From NCBI GenBank assembly GCA_902810745.1, contig CADDYW010000007.1, forward strand, positions 38,856 through 102,855: a DNA stretch of 64,000 bases. The letters run 5' to 3'. Position numbers and translations under genes: made by a program. Every line of letters begins with the position of its first letter. Position 1 is the stretch's first letter. This stretch comes from Chloroflexota bacterium (GTDB taxonomy: Bacteria; Chloroflexota; UBA6077; FW602-bin22; CADDYW01). The notes below the pieces were generated by a model. It was not told the DNA's origin, searched no databases, and was given only the letters and a program-made list of their open reading frames with translations. Positions 55,083 through 63,966 of this stretch are shown piece after piece.

Positions 55083-55526
55083 CTACGATCCGACGATCAC
55101 CTCGGCTCGCGGCCGATATCCGTGTCGAAAATCCGAGACGTAGACGACCTCGGTGTCGATTCGTACCACGGTGTAGCTCGGGTGGCCGACGTGCGCCTCT
55201 GGAACCTTCGCCGCGAGGAGTGCTCGCGCGCGAGCAAACTCCTCGGGGTTGTCGACGACCGACGCCCGCCCGATAGCCTGCAAGAAGAACGTCGGCGTGC
55301 GCTCGTCGATTGCGTAGCTCACACGCGGATTCTGGAGCAGGTTGCGGAGCATCGTCGTGCTGTTCGGCGTATTGACGTAGAGAACGAAACCATCCTCGGC
55401 GTAGTAGACGGTCGAGGCCCATGGCTGATCGCCAAGCGCCGTCGCGATGACCGCGACGCGATGCTCTCGCAGGATGTCCAGTGCAGCCGACCGCGCATCC
55501 CAGGTCGTCGTCGAGTTGCTATCCAT
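55083..55526 (-). CDS. Pyridoxamine 5'-phosphate oxidase-fold flavin-binding protein
   Basis: A 147-residue split-barrel protein with ILREHRVAVIATALGDQPWASTVYYAEDGFVLYVNTP and NLLQNPRVSYAIDE, typical of the PPOX/F420-binding family of flavin or heme-handling proteins. The first ATG at 55526 is used. It lies 45 bp from the divergent menA start. Confidence 0.82.
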   Translation of the reverse strand: MDSNSTTTWDARSAALDILREHRVAVIATALGDQPWASTVYYAEDGFVLYVNTPNSTTMLRNLLQNPRVSYAIDERTPTFFLQAIGRASVVDNPEEFARARALLAAKVPEAHVGHPSYTVVRIDTEVVYVSDFRHGYRPRAEVIVGS

Positions 55527-55571
55527 TGGTCCCCATGGTATATGTGCCTGGCGGAAAGGACAAGAGAATTC

Positions 55572-56489
55572 GTGGATCAGACCAGGGCAGCTGCATTCGC
55601 TTCAGCCGGTCCGTCGCTCGCGGTGCGCTGGTGGCGAGCGATCCGACCGCACTCGCTCGTCACTGCCGTCGCGCCGGTCCTGGTGGCAGGGGGTGTCGCG
55701 GCGCACGACGGCACGATTCGCCCGATCGCGTTTATTCTCGCTTTGATCGGCGTCGCCCTGCTCCTGATCGGAGTAAACCTCGGGAACGACTACTTTGACT
55801 TCCGGAGCGGTGCCGATCCGCCGATCGGCCAGGGCCAGCGACCGCTGCAGGCCGGCGTTCTTCCGCCCCGCTGGTTCCTGGTCGGGAGTCTGATCGCGTT
55901 CGGTCTGGGTGGCGCCATCGGGGTCATTCTGGCGTTCGGGAGTCCCCCGGCGATCTTGCCTCTTGGCGTCGGCGGAGCTCTCCTCGGCTTCTTCTACACC
56001 GCTCCGCCGCTCCGCCTTGGCTACCGGGCACTGGGAGAAATCGTCGTCTTTCTGCTGCTCGGTCCCGGCTCGACGTTCGGGGCGTACGCGGTGACCACTG
56101 GCCACCTCGCGCTGCTTCCGGTGTGGGCGTCGGTGCCCATCGGCTTGTCGGTGGCAGCGCTCCTGCACGCGAATAACCTTCGTGATCTGACGGAAGATGC
56201 GAGAAGTGGGAAGCGCACCCTCGCCGTCTGCCTCGGGGAGCGATGGGCGGTTCGGGAGTACGTCGCACTGATCGTGGGAGCGGAGGTTGCGACTTTAGGC
56301 CTCGCCCTGACGGTGACGCCGCTGGCGGCGCTGGGATTGCTGACGATCCCGAGGGCGTGGCGGCTGAGCCGCGGGGCAAAGCCTGGACCCATCGAAGGAC
56401 GGTTACTCATGCGCGGCACGGCCCGCCTTCATCTGCAGCTGGCCGTGCTCCTGACGATCGGCTTTGCCCTTGGCAGGACTCTCTCGTAA
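55572..56489 (+). CDS. menA: 1,4-dihydroxy-2-naphthoate prenyltransferase-family protein (MenA/UbiA)
   Basis: About 305 residues with nine hydrophobic helices. Aspartate motifs GVNLGNDYFDFRSGAD and NNLRDLTEDARSGKRTLAVCLG mark the UbiA superfamily, and the GKRTLAVxLG ending is typical of MenA, which attaches a polyprenyl chain to DHNA in menaquinone synthesis. The frame is open far upstream, but that is a shadow; GTG 55572 is preferred. No other men genes are adjacent, so the exact substrate rests on motif alone. Confidence 0.85.
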   Translation: MDQTRAAAFASAGPSLAVRWWRAIRPHSLVTAVAPVLVAGGVAAHDGTIRPIAFILALIGVALLLIGVNLGNDYFDFRSGADPPIGQGQRPLQAGVLPPRWFLVGSLIAFGLGGAIGVILAFGSPPAILPLGVGGALLGFFYTAPPLRLGYRALGEIVVFLLLGPGSTFGAYAVTTGHLALLPVWASVPIGLSVAALLHANNLRDLTEDARSGKRTLAVCLGERWAVREYVALIVGAEVATLGLALTVTPLAALGLLTIPRAWRLSRGAKPGPIEGRLLMRGTARLHLQLAVLLTIGFALGRTLS

Positions 56490-56529
56490 AGGAAGCTCGT
56501 CTACTCGCGACATACCCCGTCTGGCGGCG

Positions 56530-57975
56530 CTACCGCAAAACCGCGGGTAGATACACGTGATAGTGGCCGTTGAATGGCGTCGGCGTGCTACCGGGCAGCG
56601 GTGTCGGCGTGGGCGAGACCTGGGGCGCTCCGCGGCTCCAGGCGGGATAGCTGGCGTTCGCCACGAAGGGCTGAGCGATGATCGTCCCGTCGATCTTCAT
56701 GAGCCAGAGGTCAGTCGGCGTATCGGCGGTTCCGGCCGGATCCTGAGTACTGTGCTCGAAGACGACGTACTGGCCGTCCGGTGAAACGGCGAAGTGGTTC
56801 ACGAAGGAATCGGTAAAGTTCGTCATCTGCGTCCATTGCTGCGAGCTGAAACTGTAGCGGTACAGATTACTGGCCGAATCGCTGGCCGTGACCTTCTCGG
56901 ACCAGAGGAACCCCGAACCGTCCGGTAGATATTTCAGATCGTAGACGAAGCTCGAGTAACCGGTGTCGAGGATCGCGGTACCCGGATTCGAGCTCCCCTC
57001 GGTCGTCTGGTAGAGCTCGCCGTCACCCCCGCTGTTGAAGTCGAAGTAGTTCCAGTACAGCACGTTGTTCGCAAGCTGGGCGGTTGGACCGCGGTCGAAT
57101 GGGCAGAGACTCTCGGCGACCTGGAGGATCGGGGCCGTCGTCGTGCCGGGCGGTGCCGAGGCTGGCCAGGCTTCGCCAACACAGCCCTGGCCGACCGTGT
57201 CGTCGAGCTCGGTACCGTCGGACCGCCACGCGGGATTTCGCGCGCCGAAGTAATCATGGCCCGTGCTCGCGTAAATGTCGACGCGCGTGTCAGCGGTACT
57301 GCCGGCCGTGAGCTGGGCCGGGCTGCCGATCCAGCGCGTCACGCCATCAATCGCAACCGGGTACTGCGCCTTTCCCGAGAACACGGCAACGTTGCCGAAG
57401 GTCACGGTCGTGGTATTCCCGGCGGTAACGGTCACGACCTGCATCTGCGGCGCGCCCGCCACGTAGACGACGAAAACGCTGTCGCTCAGGTTATTGTTGG
57501 CGATCGTGATGCGCACGTTTGCCTTTGGAAAGCTGGCGAGCTGGCTCGAATCGGGCGGATTCGTGATACGGCGGAAGCTGGAGCCGTCTGGTGCGACGCC
57601 AAAGATGTCGGACATATAGATCGAGGAGGTCTGCTCGTGCGTGCTTTCAAAGGTAATCTCCGCCGAATCTGGACGCCAGGCCGGGCTGAGGAGGAGATTC
57701 TGCAGACCGTTGCTCGCCGCTGGCTCGGTCCAGATGACGTGATCGCCGCTCGCGTCCGGCTGGATCAGGTGAAGCTCCTGAAGATTGCGAACGAAGGCGA
57801 TCGTGCCGGAGGTCGAGACCGCGCGGGGATCGATCGATCCCCCCGCTGCCACTGCGCCGCCGGTGCCGCGGACCATGAACCCTCCGACGATGACCGAGAC
57901 GGAAACGAGCGCGGTGAGAATGATCCCCCGAAGACGTCGAGGACAGGAAGGGCGCTGCACGGCCTGGACCTCCAT
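56530..57975 (-). CDS. Secreted TolB/beta-propeller-like protein with V-Y-L-P tail
   Basis: About 481 residues. A signal segment (IILTALVSVSVIVGGFMVRG) precedes repeated beta-propeller-like blades (LLLSPAWRPDSAEITFE, ARNPAWRSDGTELDD, DLKYLPDGSGFLWSE, HFAVSPDGQYVVFE), as in TolB/WD40-like domains. A PTPTPLPGSTPTP spacer leads to the terminal VYLPAVLR. A role in surface binding is an inference. The frame is open upstream to 58989 as a shadow; ATG 57975 begins the plausible signal region, without a good ribosome-binding site. The gap 57976-58315 contains no other gene, only a TACAAT at 58241. Confidence 0.75.
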   Translation of the reverse strand: MEVQAVQRPSCPRRLRGIILTALVSVSVIVGGFMVRGTGGAVAAGGSIDPRAVSTSGTIAFVRNLQELHLIQPDASGDHVIWTEPAASNGLQNLLLSPAWRPDSAEITFESTHEQTSSIYMSDIFGVAPDGSSFRRITNPPDSSQLASFPKANVRITIANNNLSDSVFVVYVAGAPQMQVVTVTAGNTTTVTFGNVAVFSGKAQYPVAIDGVTRWIGSPAQLTAGSTADTRVDIYASTGHDYFGARNPAWRSDGTELDDTVGQGCVGEAWPASAPPGTTTAPILQVAESLCPFDRGPTAQLANNVLYWNYFDFNSGGDGELYQTTEGSSNPGTAILDTGYSSFVYDLKYLPDGSGFLWSEKVTASDSASNLYRYSFSSQQWTQMTNFTDSFVNHFAVSPDGQYVVFEHSTQDPAGTADTPTDLWLMKIDGTIIAQPFVANASYPAWSRGAPQVSPTPTPLPGSTPTPFNGHYHVYLPAVLR

Positions 57976-58315
57976 GATCGTGGTGATATCGGGCAGGTGC
58001 CTGCCCGGCGATTCCGGTTTGGATCGCCGGAATGGGGATGCAGCGCCAGGGTAGCTGACCGCCGGAGGCCCGGCATCTACAGAACTGCACATCTTTAGCG
58101 TGTGCCGCGCTGTCGCCCCCGACCCTCCCGATTCACGCACTCCGGCGGAGGGAGCGGACCCGATGTCCTGGGGATCCCCGGTTCGGGTGCGATATCTCGG
58201 CGCAATGCGCGCGCGCCGCGCTCCCCCACGCAAGCTGGTGTACAATAAAAGGCCGGCTCCAGTGGAGTCAGCACCCGGCGCGTGATCGCCGAATTTCTGG
58301 TGGGGTGGGCCGAGG

Positions 58316-60793
58316 GTGGGGCCTCGAAATCTCCCGCAACAGCCAACCAGGCTCGTCGGACGGCAAACCGAGCTGAACCTCGCGCGGCAGCGCTTACTCG
58401 ACCCTGCCGTTCGGTTGCTTACCATGACTGGCCCCGGTGGCGTGGGGAAGACTCGCCTCGCGCTCGCGACCGCCGAGGCAGTCGCCGATCTGTTCGACGA
58501 CGGCGTATTCTTCGTCGACCTCGCCACGGTCACGGCTCCGAGCCTGGTCGTCTGGGCCATCGCCGATGCGCTTGGTCTCCGTGAAGCAGGAGAATGTGCA
58601 CGCGAAGAGCAGCTCTGCCGAGAGCTACGAGACAAGTGCACGTTGATCGTGCTGGACAACTTCGAGCAGGTCGTCGAGGCGGCGCCGTCGCTCGCCAATC
58701 TCCTCGGCAGGACGTCGTCTCTCAAGCTACTGGTGACGAGTCGGCGGATTCTGCACGCTGGCTGGGAGCACGAATTTCCGGTTCCTCCACTGGCGCTGCC
58801 GGACGCGGCCGCCGGGTCGCCGCTGGAGGCGGCGCAGACGAGCCCGGCCGTGACGCTCTTCGTCGATCGTGCCCGGGCTGTTGCGCCGGACTTCCGGCTC
58901 CACTCGGGGAACGCGCGGACGGTCACCGAGATTTGCTCGCGCCTCGACGGACTTCCCCTGGCGATCGAGCTGGCCGCGGCCCGAATCAAGCTGCTCAGCC
59001 CGGCGACGATGCTTGCCTGGCTGCAGGGGGAGAGTGGGCGCTCGCCATTTCACGTGCTGACCACCGAGCGGCAAGGCCTGCCACCCCGGCAGCATACCCT
59101 GTGGGCTGAGATCGATTGGAGCTATCAGCTGCTGAGCCCGTCGGAGCAAGCCTTCTTCCGGCGCCTGGCGGTCCTCGTCGGGGATTTCTCCCTGGAGGCG
59201 GCCGAGCTCGTCGCTGGCGCGGGTCCAGATGATTCGTCGGGCGATCCGACCACTCGTGGCACCCTGGACTTGCTGGAGTCCCTTCTCGACAAGAGCATGC
59301 TGGTCCGACGGGGACCCAATGCATCCACGCCAGCGAGAATCGATCGTTTGCTGCCGACCTCCAAAGGTAACGTCTGGACGGAAGGTCGTCTCGAAGCTGT
59401 GGGCGAGGAGGTCCGAGGCGAGGAGACCAGGTTTGCGATGCTCCAGACGATACGGGAGTACGCCCGTGAGCGGCTCTTGGCGAGCGCGGAGCTGGACTCG
59501 ACGTATCGTCGTCACGCGACGTGGTGCCTTGCACTGGTCGAGAAAGCCGAGCAGCAGCTGATTGGGGCCGAGCCCGTGACGGCGCTAGATCGGCTCGAGC
59601 GCGAGCACGATAACCTCCGCGCGGCCCTGGCTTGGACCGTCGAAAACGACCCGGAGCTAGCTTTGCGTCTGGCCGGTCACCTCTGGCGGTTCTGGGAGGT
59701 TCGGGGACATTTTCAGGAAGGGCGCCAGTGGCTGGAGGCTGCCCTGGCGCACGGCGCGGCCGCCAGAATGGATCTTCGCGCGAAGGCCTGGATGGGCGCA
59801 GGCACGATGGCCTGGCGACTGGGCGACTACCGGTCCGCGGAGACCTATCACCGTGAAAGCCTCGCACTCTATCAGCGTCTCGGCGATCTGCACGGCGTGG
59901 CCCGTGCTTGCAACAATCTGGGCGCCCAGGCGCAAAATCTTGGGAATCGCGATCAGGCGACGCAGCTGCTCGAACGGAGCCTGGCCGTGGCTCGGCAGAT
60001 CGGCGATGCCGACGTCGCGATCATGGCCCTGGTGAATCTCGGCACGATCGCGATGGAGCGACGCGATTACCAGGTCGCTCGCCAGAGATTCGAGGAAGCG
60101 CTCGATCTCAGTCGCGAGGTCCGTCACGCGCGATACACCGCGGTGGTTCTGGAGGATCTCGGCGAGACGCTCCATCACCTGGGCGACCTGCGCGGCGCCC
60201 TGGATCGGCTGGGCGAGAGTCTTCGGCTGGCCTGGGCGATTGATGCCCGTGGTGATACGGCCTTCTGCCTGGAGGAGATGGCCGGCTTATTCGCTGACCT
60301 CGGATATCCGGTCAAGGCGGTACGGCTCTTCGGCGCTGCCGAGGCCATTCGCGATACCCTTGGCTCGCCGGTTCCTCCCGCCCATCGGGTGCAGTACTAT
60401 GATCGCGAGGTGGCATCGCTGCGCCGACAGCTGGGCACCGCCACTTTCGCCAGTGCCTGGACCGATGGCCGACGCCTCTCTGCACGGCAAGCAGTCGAAT
60501 ACGCGCTGGAGCTCCCGGGCTCCTCGCCGGGTGCGAAAAAGGCGGCCGTGGGTACGGGCCAATCGGCGCGCACGGCCAGCCGCCTCACGCACCGCGAGCG
60601 CGAGGTTGCTACCCTGATCGCGCACGGGCGAACCAACCGTGAGATCGCCGAGCGACTGCTGATCACGGAAGGGACAGCCGCGAACCACGTGCTGCACATC
60701 CTGACCAAGCTGGGATGTCATTCGCGTGCGGAGATTGCCGCCTGGGCGGTGGCTCAGGGCCTCCGCGACGATTTCGTCCTGGAATCGGAATGA
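58316..60793 (+). CDS. LuxR-family regulator with NB-ARC-like ATPase and TPR domains
   Basis: 825 residues. The ATPase has the P-loop TMTGPGGVGKTRLALATA, the Walker B CTLIVLDNFEQVVEAAP and a sensor TSRRIL, then GLPLAIELAAARIKLL (GLPLA motif). Tetratricopeptide-like repeats (about 430-660) include RACNNLGAQAQNLGNRDQA and ALVNLGTIAMERRDY. The C-terminal LuxR helix-turn-helix is LTHREREVATLIAHGRTNREIAERLLITEGTAANHVLHILTKLG. This is the signal-transduction ATPase regulator class common in Chloroflexota and actinobacteria. GTG 58316. Its stop overlaps the next gene's ATG by 4 nt. Confidence 0.9.
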   Translation: MGPRNLPQQPTRLVGRQTELNLARQRLLDPAVRLLTMTGPGGVGKTRLALATAEAVADLFDDGVFFVDLATVTAPSLVVWAIADALGLREAGECAREEQLCRELRDKCTLIVLDNFEQVVEAAPSLANLLGRTSSLKLLVTSRRILHAGWEHEFPVPPLALPDAAAGSPLEAAQTSPAVTLFVDRARAVAPDFRLHSGNARTVTEICSRLDGLPLAIELAAARIKLLSPATMLAWLQGESGRSPFHVLTTERQGLPPRQHTLWAEIDWSYQLLSPSEQAFFRRLAVLVGDFSLEAAELVAGAGPDDSSGDPTTRGTLDLLESLLDKSMLVRRGPNASTPARIDRLLPTSKGNVWTEGRLEAVGEEVRGEETRFAMLQTIREYARERLLASAELDSTYRRHATWCLALVEKAEQQLIGAEPVTALDRLEREHDNLRAALAWTVENDPELALRLAGHLWRFWEVRGHFQEGRQWLEAALAHGAAARMDLRAKAWMGAGTMAWRLGDYRSAETYHRESLALYQRLGDLHGVARACNNLGAQAQNLGNRDQATQLLERSLAVARQIGDADVAIMALVNLGTIAMERRDYQVARQRFEEALDLSREVRHARYTAVVLEDLGETLHHLGDLRGALDRLGESLRLAWAIDARGDTAFCLEEMAGLFADLGYPVKAVRLFGAAEAIRDTLGSPVPPAHRVQYYDREVASLRRQLGTATFASAWTDGRRLSARQAVEYALELPGSSPGAKKAAVGTGQSARTASRLTHREREVATLIAHGRTNREIAERLLITEGTAANHVLHILTKLGCHSRAEIAAWAVAQGLRDDFVLESE

Positions 60794-61953
60794 GCAGCCA
60801 GGGGAGATCGTCGCACGTGGCCATCCGCAACCGGATCATGGCCATGGGCACGCGGCCGGGGCAGCTCCTGATCCTCGGCCTGGCGGTGCTGGCGCTCGTG
60901 CTGGCCGGGTGCCAGGAGCCTCGCCGCCAATCGTTATCGCTGCCCACGGAAGCACGCGTGGTATCGCTGTCTTTCGTCGATGCCGATCACGGCTGGCTGG
61001 TGGCTGCCGACTGCGGGCAGCAACCCGCGACGCCGACGAACGCGTGTCGTGCCATCCTGTACGCGACCGTCGATGGCGGGCGGTCGTGGTCGCCGGGTGC
61101 GCGGATTCTGATCACACCGCGAAAGCTCCAGTTTACTGATCGGTCCTCCGGCTGGCTCATTGGAAGCATTGGTCGCGACTGCGGACGCAGCACCTGTCCG
61201 AACGTGGTGATGCGGACAGTGGATGGTGGCCGGACCTGGGAGCGTGCCTCGACGACCTCCGTCAATCTGGTTGACCTGAGCTTCACCTCTCCACGTGATG
61301 GCTGGGTGCTCGGCGAAGACTGCACGGCGGGTGCTGCCTGCAGGCCGGTACTTCTATCGACGCGGTCGGCTGGAGAAACCTGGATGAATCAGGATCTTCC
61401 GCTGACCGGTCGCGGCTTTCGCATCGATCGCATCGACACGGCAACTGGCCTGGTGGGGGGAATTGCTGACGGCCAGGCGGCTTTGCTGATGACCCGTGAC
61501 GACGGCGTGCACTGGGAGCGGATGAGTACCCCCTGTCGCGGTGTCGCGCTGGCACTTGCGTTTGATTCTCCGGACCGTGGCTGGCTGTACTGCTCGACAG
61601 AATCGAACGGGCGCCCCGACGTCGGAGCTGTCTATCGCACGGCCGATGGTGGGCGAGTCTGGAAGGCAGCCGGGCTCCCCGCGGGGAATGGAGCGGAGCC
61701 GGAAAGCAACGCGACCGAGCCCGCGATCGCCGTTCCGTCATCAGACAGCGCGTGGGTTCTCGACGCGCGGGGCGCTGCGCACGTGACGCGTGACGGCGGG
61801 GAGACGTGGAGTCGGCCTCCGACCCCTGGCGCTCCCCTCGCGACGATCTTCTTTCTTGACTCGACGCACGGCTGGGCGGCTGGCGGCCAGACGGTCTGGC
61901 GGACCGTCGACGCCGGAAGCTCGTGGGAGCGCATCTCGTTGGCCGCGAGGTGA
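60790..61953 (+). CDS. BNR/Ycf48-like repeat lipoprotein
   Basis: About 387 residues. A signal with lipobox LALVLAGCQE (Cys about residue 41) targets it to the membrane. Repeated motifs TVDGGRSWS, TVDGGRTWER, TRDDGVHWER, TADGGRVWKA, TRDGGETWS and TVDAGSSWER are BNR/Asp-box repeats of a beta-propeller like plant Ycf48 or sialidase-type proteins. DADHGWLVAA and SPRDGWVLGE alternate with them. It starts by ATGA overlap with the LuxR regulator, so the two are co-translated. Ligand unknown; ATG 60838 is an alternative start. The gap 61954-62292 shows only a TACAAT at 62230 and no gene. Confidence 0.85.
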   Translation: MSSQGRSSHVAIRNRIMAMGTRPGQLLILGLAVLALVLAGCQEPRRQSLSLPTEARVVSLSFVDADHGWLVAADCGQQPATPTNACRAILYATVDGGRSWSPGARILITPRKLQFTDRSSGWLIGSIGRDCGRSTCPNVVMRTVDGGRTWERASTTSVNLVDLSFTSPRDGWVLGEDCTAGAACRPVLLSTRSAGETWMNQDLPLTGRGFRIDRIDTATGLVGGIADGQAALLMTRDDGVHWERMSTPCRGVALALAFDSPDRGWLYCSTESNGRPDVGAVYRTADGGRVWKAAGLPAGNGAEPESNATEPAIAVPSSDSAWVLDARGAAHVTRDGGETWSRPPTPGAPLATIFFLDSTHGWAAGGQTVWRTVDAGSSWERISLAAR

Positions 61954-62292
61954 TCGTCTCTGCGCCGTCACGGCTGCGCGTGGACCGTTGTCCGCACCAA
62001 TCGGCTGGAACGTCGTGAGTGCGCTGCGCGGGTATGGTGGCCAACGCCGCGCTTCCCTCCACATTCCCCCTCTGAGCTTTGTTTGGTCGCCTGCGCCGCG
62101 TGTCTGACGGCAAACATATTGTCTTCGTGAGAGAGATCCTCGGGAATGGTTGGAAAAGACGCCCTGCGGGTCAGGCTTGCCGCGCTCCCCTGGTCCTCCA
62201 GTAAATGGCGATTTGCCCGATGCGTCGGTTACAATGAGAGTAGTGAGACAAGTCGATGAATAGTAGAGACGCCAGACGCACGGTTGGAGGCA

Positions 62293-62568
62293 ATGTTGGC
62301 AACACTAGGAATTCAGGAATGGAAGCGGACTGAGCGGCAGTATGTCGCGATCCTGCAATCGCTTGATCGGTTCGAGCCGGGAACGATCCGCGAGATCGAG
62401 AAGAGCAACGGCGAGATCATTCTCGGTGGCACAATTCGCGGGACGGATCAGACGGACTGGTACGCCCTGGCGTACGATCGGAACGAATGGGACTTCGACG
62501 AAGCCCGGATGCGTGCCCGACAGGCTCTCGAGCGCTATCGATCGGCGCACCACATCACGGCTAGTTGA
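62293..62568 (+). CDS. Small unknown protein, about 91 residues
   Basis: A short, mostly hydrophilic protein (MLATLGIQEWKRTERQYVA start; RQALERYRSAHHITAS end) with alternating strands and helices. I do not recognise the family. The ATG follows GGAGG very closely (2 nt); a TTG at 62284 is the alternative. It overlaps the end of the convergent LON-domain gene by 8 nt. Confidence 0.5.
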   Translation: MLATLGIQEWKRTERQYVAILQSLDRFEPGTIREIEKSNGEIILGGTIRGTDQTDWYALAYDRNEWDFDEARMRARQALERYRSAHHITAS

Positions 62569-63214
62569 GGGGAATGTCGCTGGGCGCCAGTACCCGCCGC
62601 GTGGTAACGGCGCCAATCCGACGAAGCATCGTCAGCTCGCGCCGCAGTACGTCGTTCTCGCGTTGCAGCCGACGCGTTGCCGAGTCTTCGAGCAGCCGTT
62701 GCTGCTCGACACGGCTGATCTGCAGGTTCGTCGCGACCAGGTAGGACAGGGCAATCAGGTCGCCGGGAAGGCGAACGGCGGTCTCGGCGCGCCGAGCCAG
62801 GCGTCGCAGCGTTTGAACGTATTCGGTGAACTGATCGCGGACGTCCTGGACGAGTCGCTCGGAAACCTCGGGCGGATCCTCTTCCAGGATGTCCACTTCT
62901 GCCACGGCATACGGTCGGCTTTGATCGATCTGTCGAATCCGAAATCGACTCTCCCCGATCGTCCCCAGGTTGATCGTCCCGTCACTCTGGTTGTCGACGA
63001 CAAGGATGCGTGCCAGTGTCCCCACCTCGAAGGGGATGGCGGGTGCTCCCACCTCTGACCCGGATCGAATCAGCACGATGCCCAGTACACGGTCTTCCAC
63101 CAGGCATCGCTTGATCATCTGCCGGTACCGATCCTCGAAAACACGCAAGGGCAGACTGACGCCAGGAAACAGGACGGTGTGGAGCGGAAAAAGCGGAAGG
63201 GCGCGCGTTGTCAC
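62561..63214 (-). CDS. LON substrate-binding-domain protein
   Basis: 217 residues without the protease part of Lon. It starts LPLFPLHTVLFPGVSLPLRVFEDRYRQMIKRCL, the hallmark of the Lon N-terminal domain (LON_substr_bdg), with GTIGESRFRIRQID, RVEQQRLLEDSATRRLQREN, and a C-terminal coiled coil. Stand-alone LON proteins may guide substrates to proteases. GTG 63214 overlaps the upstream SDR stop by 4 nt; the frame upstream is a shadow. Confidence 0.85.
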   Translation of the reverse strand: MTTRALPLFPLHTVLFPGVSLPLRVFEDRYRQMIKRCLVEDRVLGIVLIRSGSEVGAPAIPFEVGTLARILVVDNQSDGTINLGTIGESRFRIRQIDQSRPYAVAEVDILEEDPPEVSERLVQDVRDQFTEYVQTLRRLARRAETAVRLPGDLIALSYLVATNLQISRVEQQRLLEDSATRRLQRENDVLRRELTMLRRIGAVTTRRVLAPSDIPLN

Positions 63215-63966
63215 GGCCGGTACTCGCGGACGGTAGGGCGAATGAGGATCTCGTCGATCAAGACCCGAGGCGGAAGCGAGGCCAGGAAAGCGATTGTCCT
63301 CGCAATGTCCTCGGGCTGCAGCATCTGCGCGTAGGCGTGCGACGGGGGCTGTACCGGCCGTTTCTCCATGATGGGCGTGTTCACCTCGCCCGGGCAGATC
63401 ACCGTCGCCCGGATACCGTTGTGCCACTCCTCGAGGTTGACCGACTGGGTGAGTGAAACGACGCCAAACTTCGAGGCCGAGTAGGCAACGCCGCTAACCA
63501 CCGAGGCGTGAATACCGGCCATGGACGACACGTTGACGATCAGACCGTCCTTCTGCGCCCGCATGATCGGCAGCACCGCGCGGGTGCACTGAAACACGCC
63601 CTTGAGGTTCGTGGCGATGATCTCGTCCCAGGATTCCAGGCTGGTGTTCTGCCAGGATCGGTTCGGGGCGTTCGTCCCGGCGCTGTTCACCAGAATATCG
63701 ATACGACCGAACGCGTCGCGCGCATCGGCGACCCAGCCCTCGACCGCGGCGTTATCGGCCACGTCCAGCGCGCGGTAGCGAACCGCGACGTCGCGTTCGC
63801 GCAGTGCGGCCGCCGTTTCCTCCAGGAGCATGGCTCGCCGTCCACTGAGCGAGACGGAAGCACCGGCCTCGGCCAGGGCGATGGCAGCAGCCCGCCCGAT
63901 CCCGGAGCCGGCGCCAGTGATCAGCGCGACCTTTCCAGCCAGAGGTCGCGTATTGGTCGTTGGCAC
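63211..63966 (-). CDS. Short-chain dehydrogenase/reductase
   Basis: A 251-residue classical SDR: VALITGAGSGIGRAAAIALAEAGA, DILVNSAGTNAP, IVNVSSMAGIHASVVSGVAYSASKFGVVSL with Tyr-x3-Lys, and ICPGEVNTPIM. NAD(P)H-dependent alcohol/ketone oxidoreductase; the substrate is unknown. GTG 63966 follows AGGGAG. It overlaps the LON-domain gene and is the last complete feature before the window ends. Confidence 0.9.
   Translation of the reverse strand: MPTTNTRPLAGKVALITGAGSGIGRAAAIALAEAGASVSLSGRRAMLLEETAAALRERDVAVRYRALDVADNAAVEGWVADARDAFGRIDILVNSAGTNAPNRSWQNTSLESWDEIIATNLKGVFQCTRAVLPIMRAQKDGLIVNVSSMAGIHASVVSGVAYSASKFGVVSLTQSVNLEEWHNGIRATVICPGEVNTPIMEKRPVQPPSHAYAQMLQPEDIARTIAFLASLPPRVLIDEILIRPTVREYRP

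Noticed and set aside
54975..55571. Upstream extension of menA
   Set aside because: It is the complement of the PPOX-fold gene; GTG 55572 fits the family start.
57976..58989. Upstream extension of the secreted propeller protein
   Set aside because: It lies antisense to the LuxR regulator and lacks any domain; the signal peptide begins near 57975.
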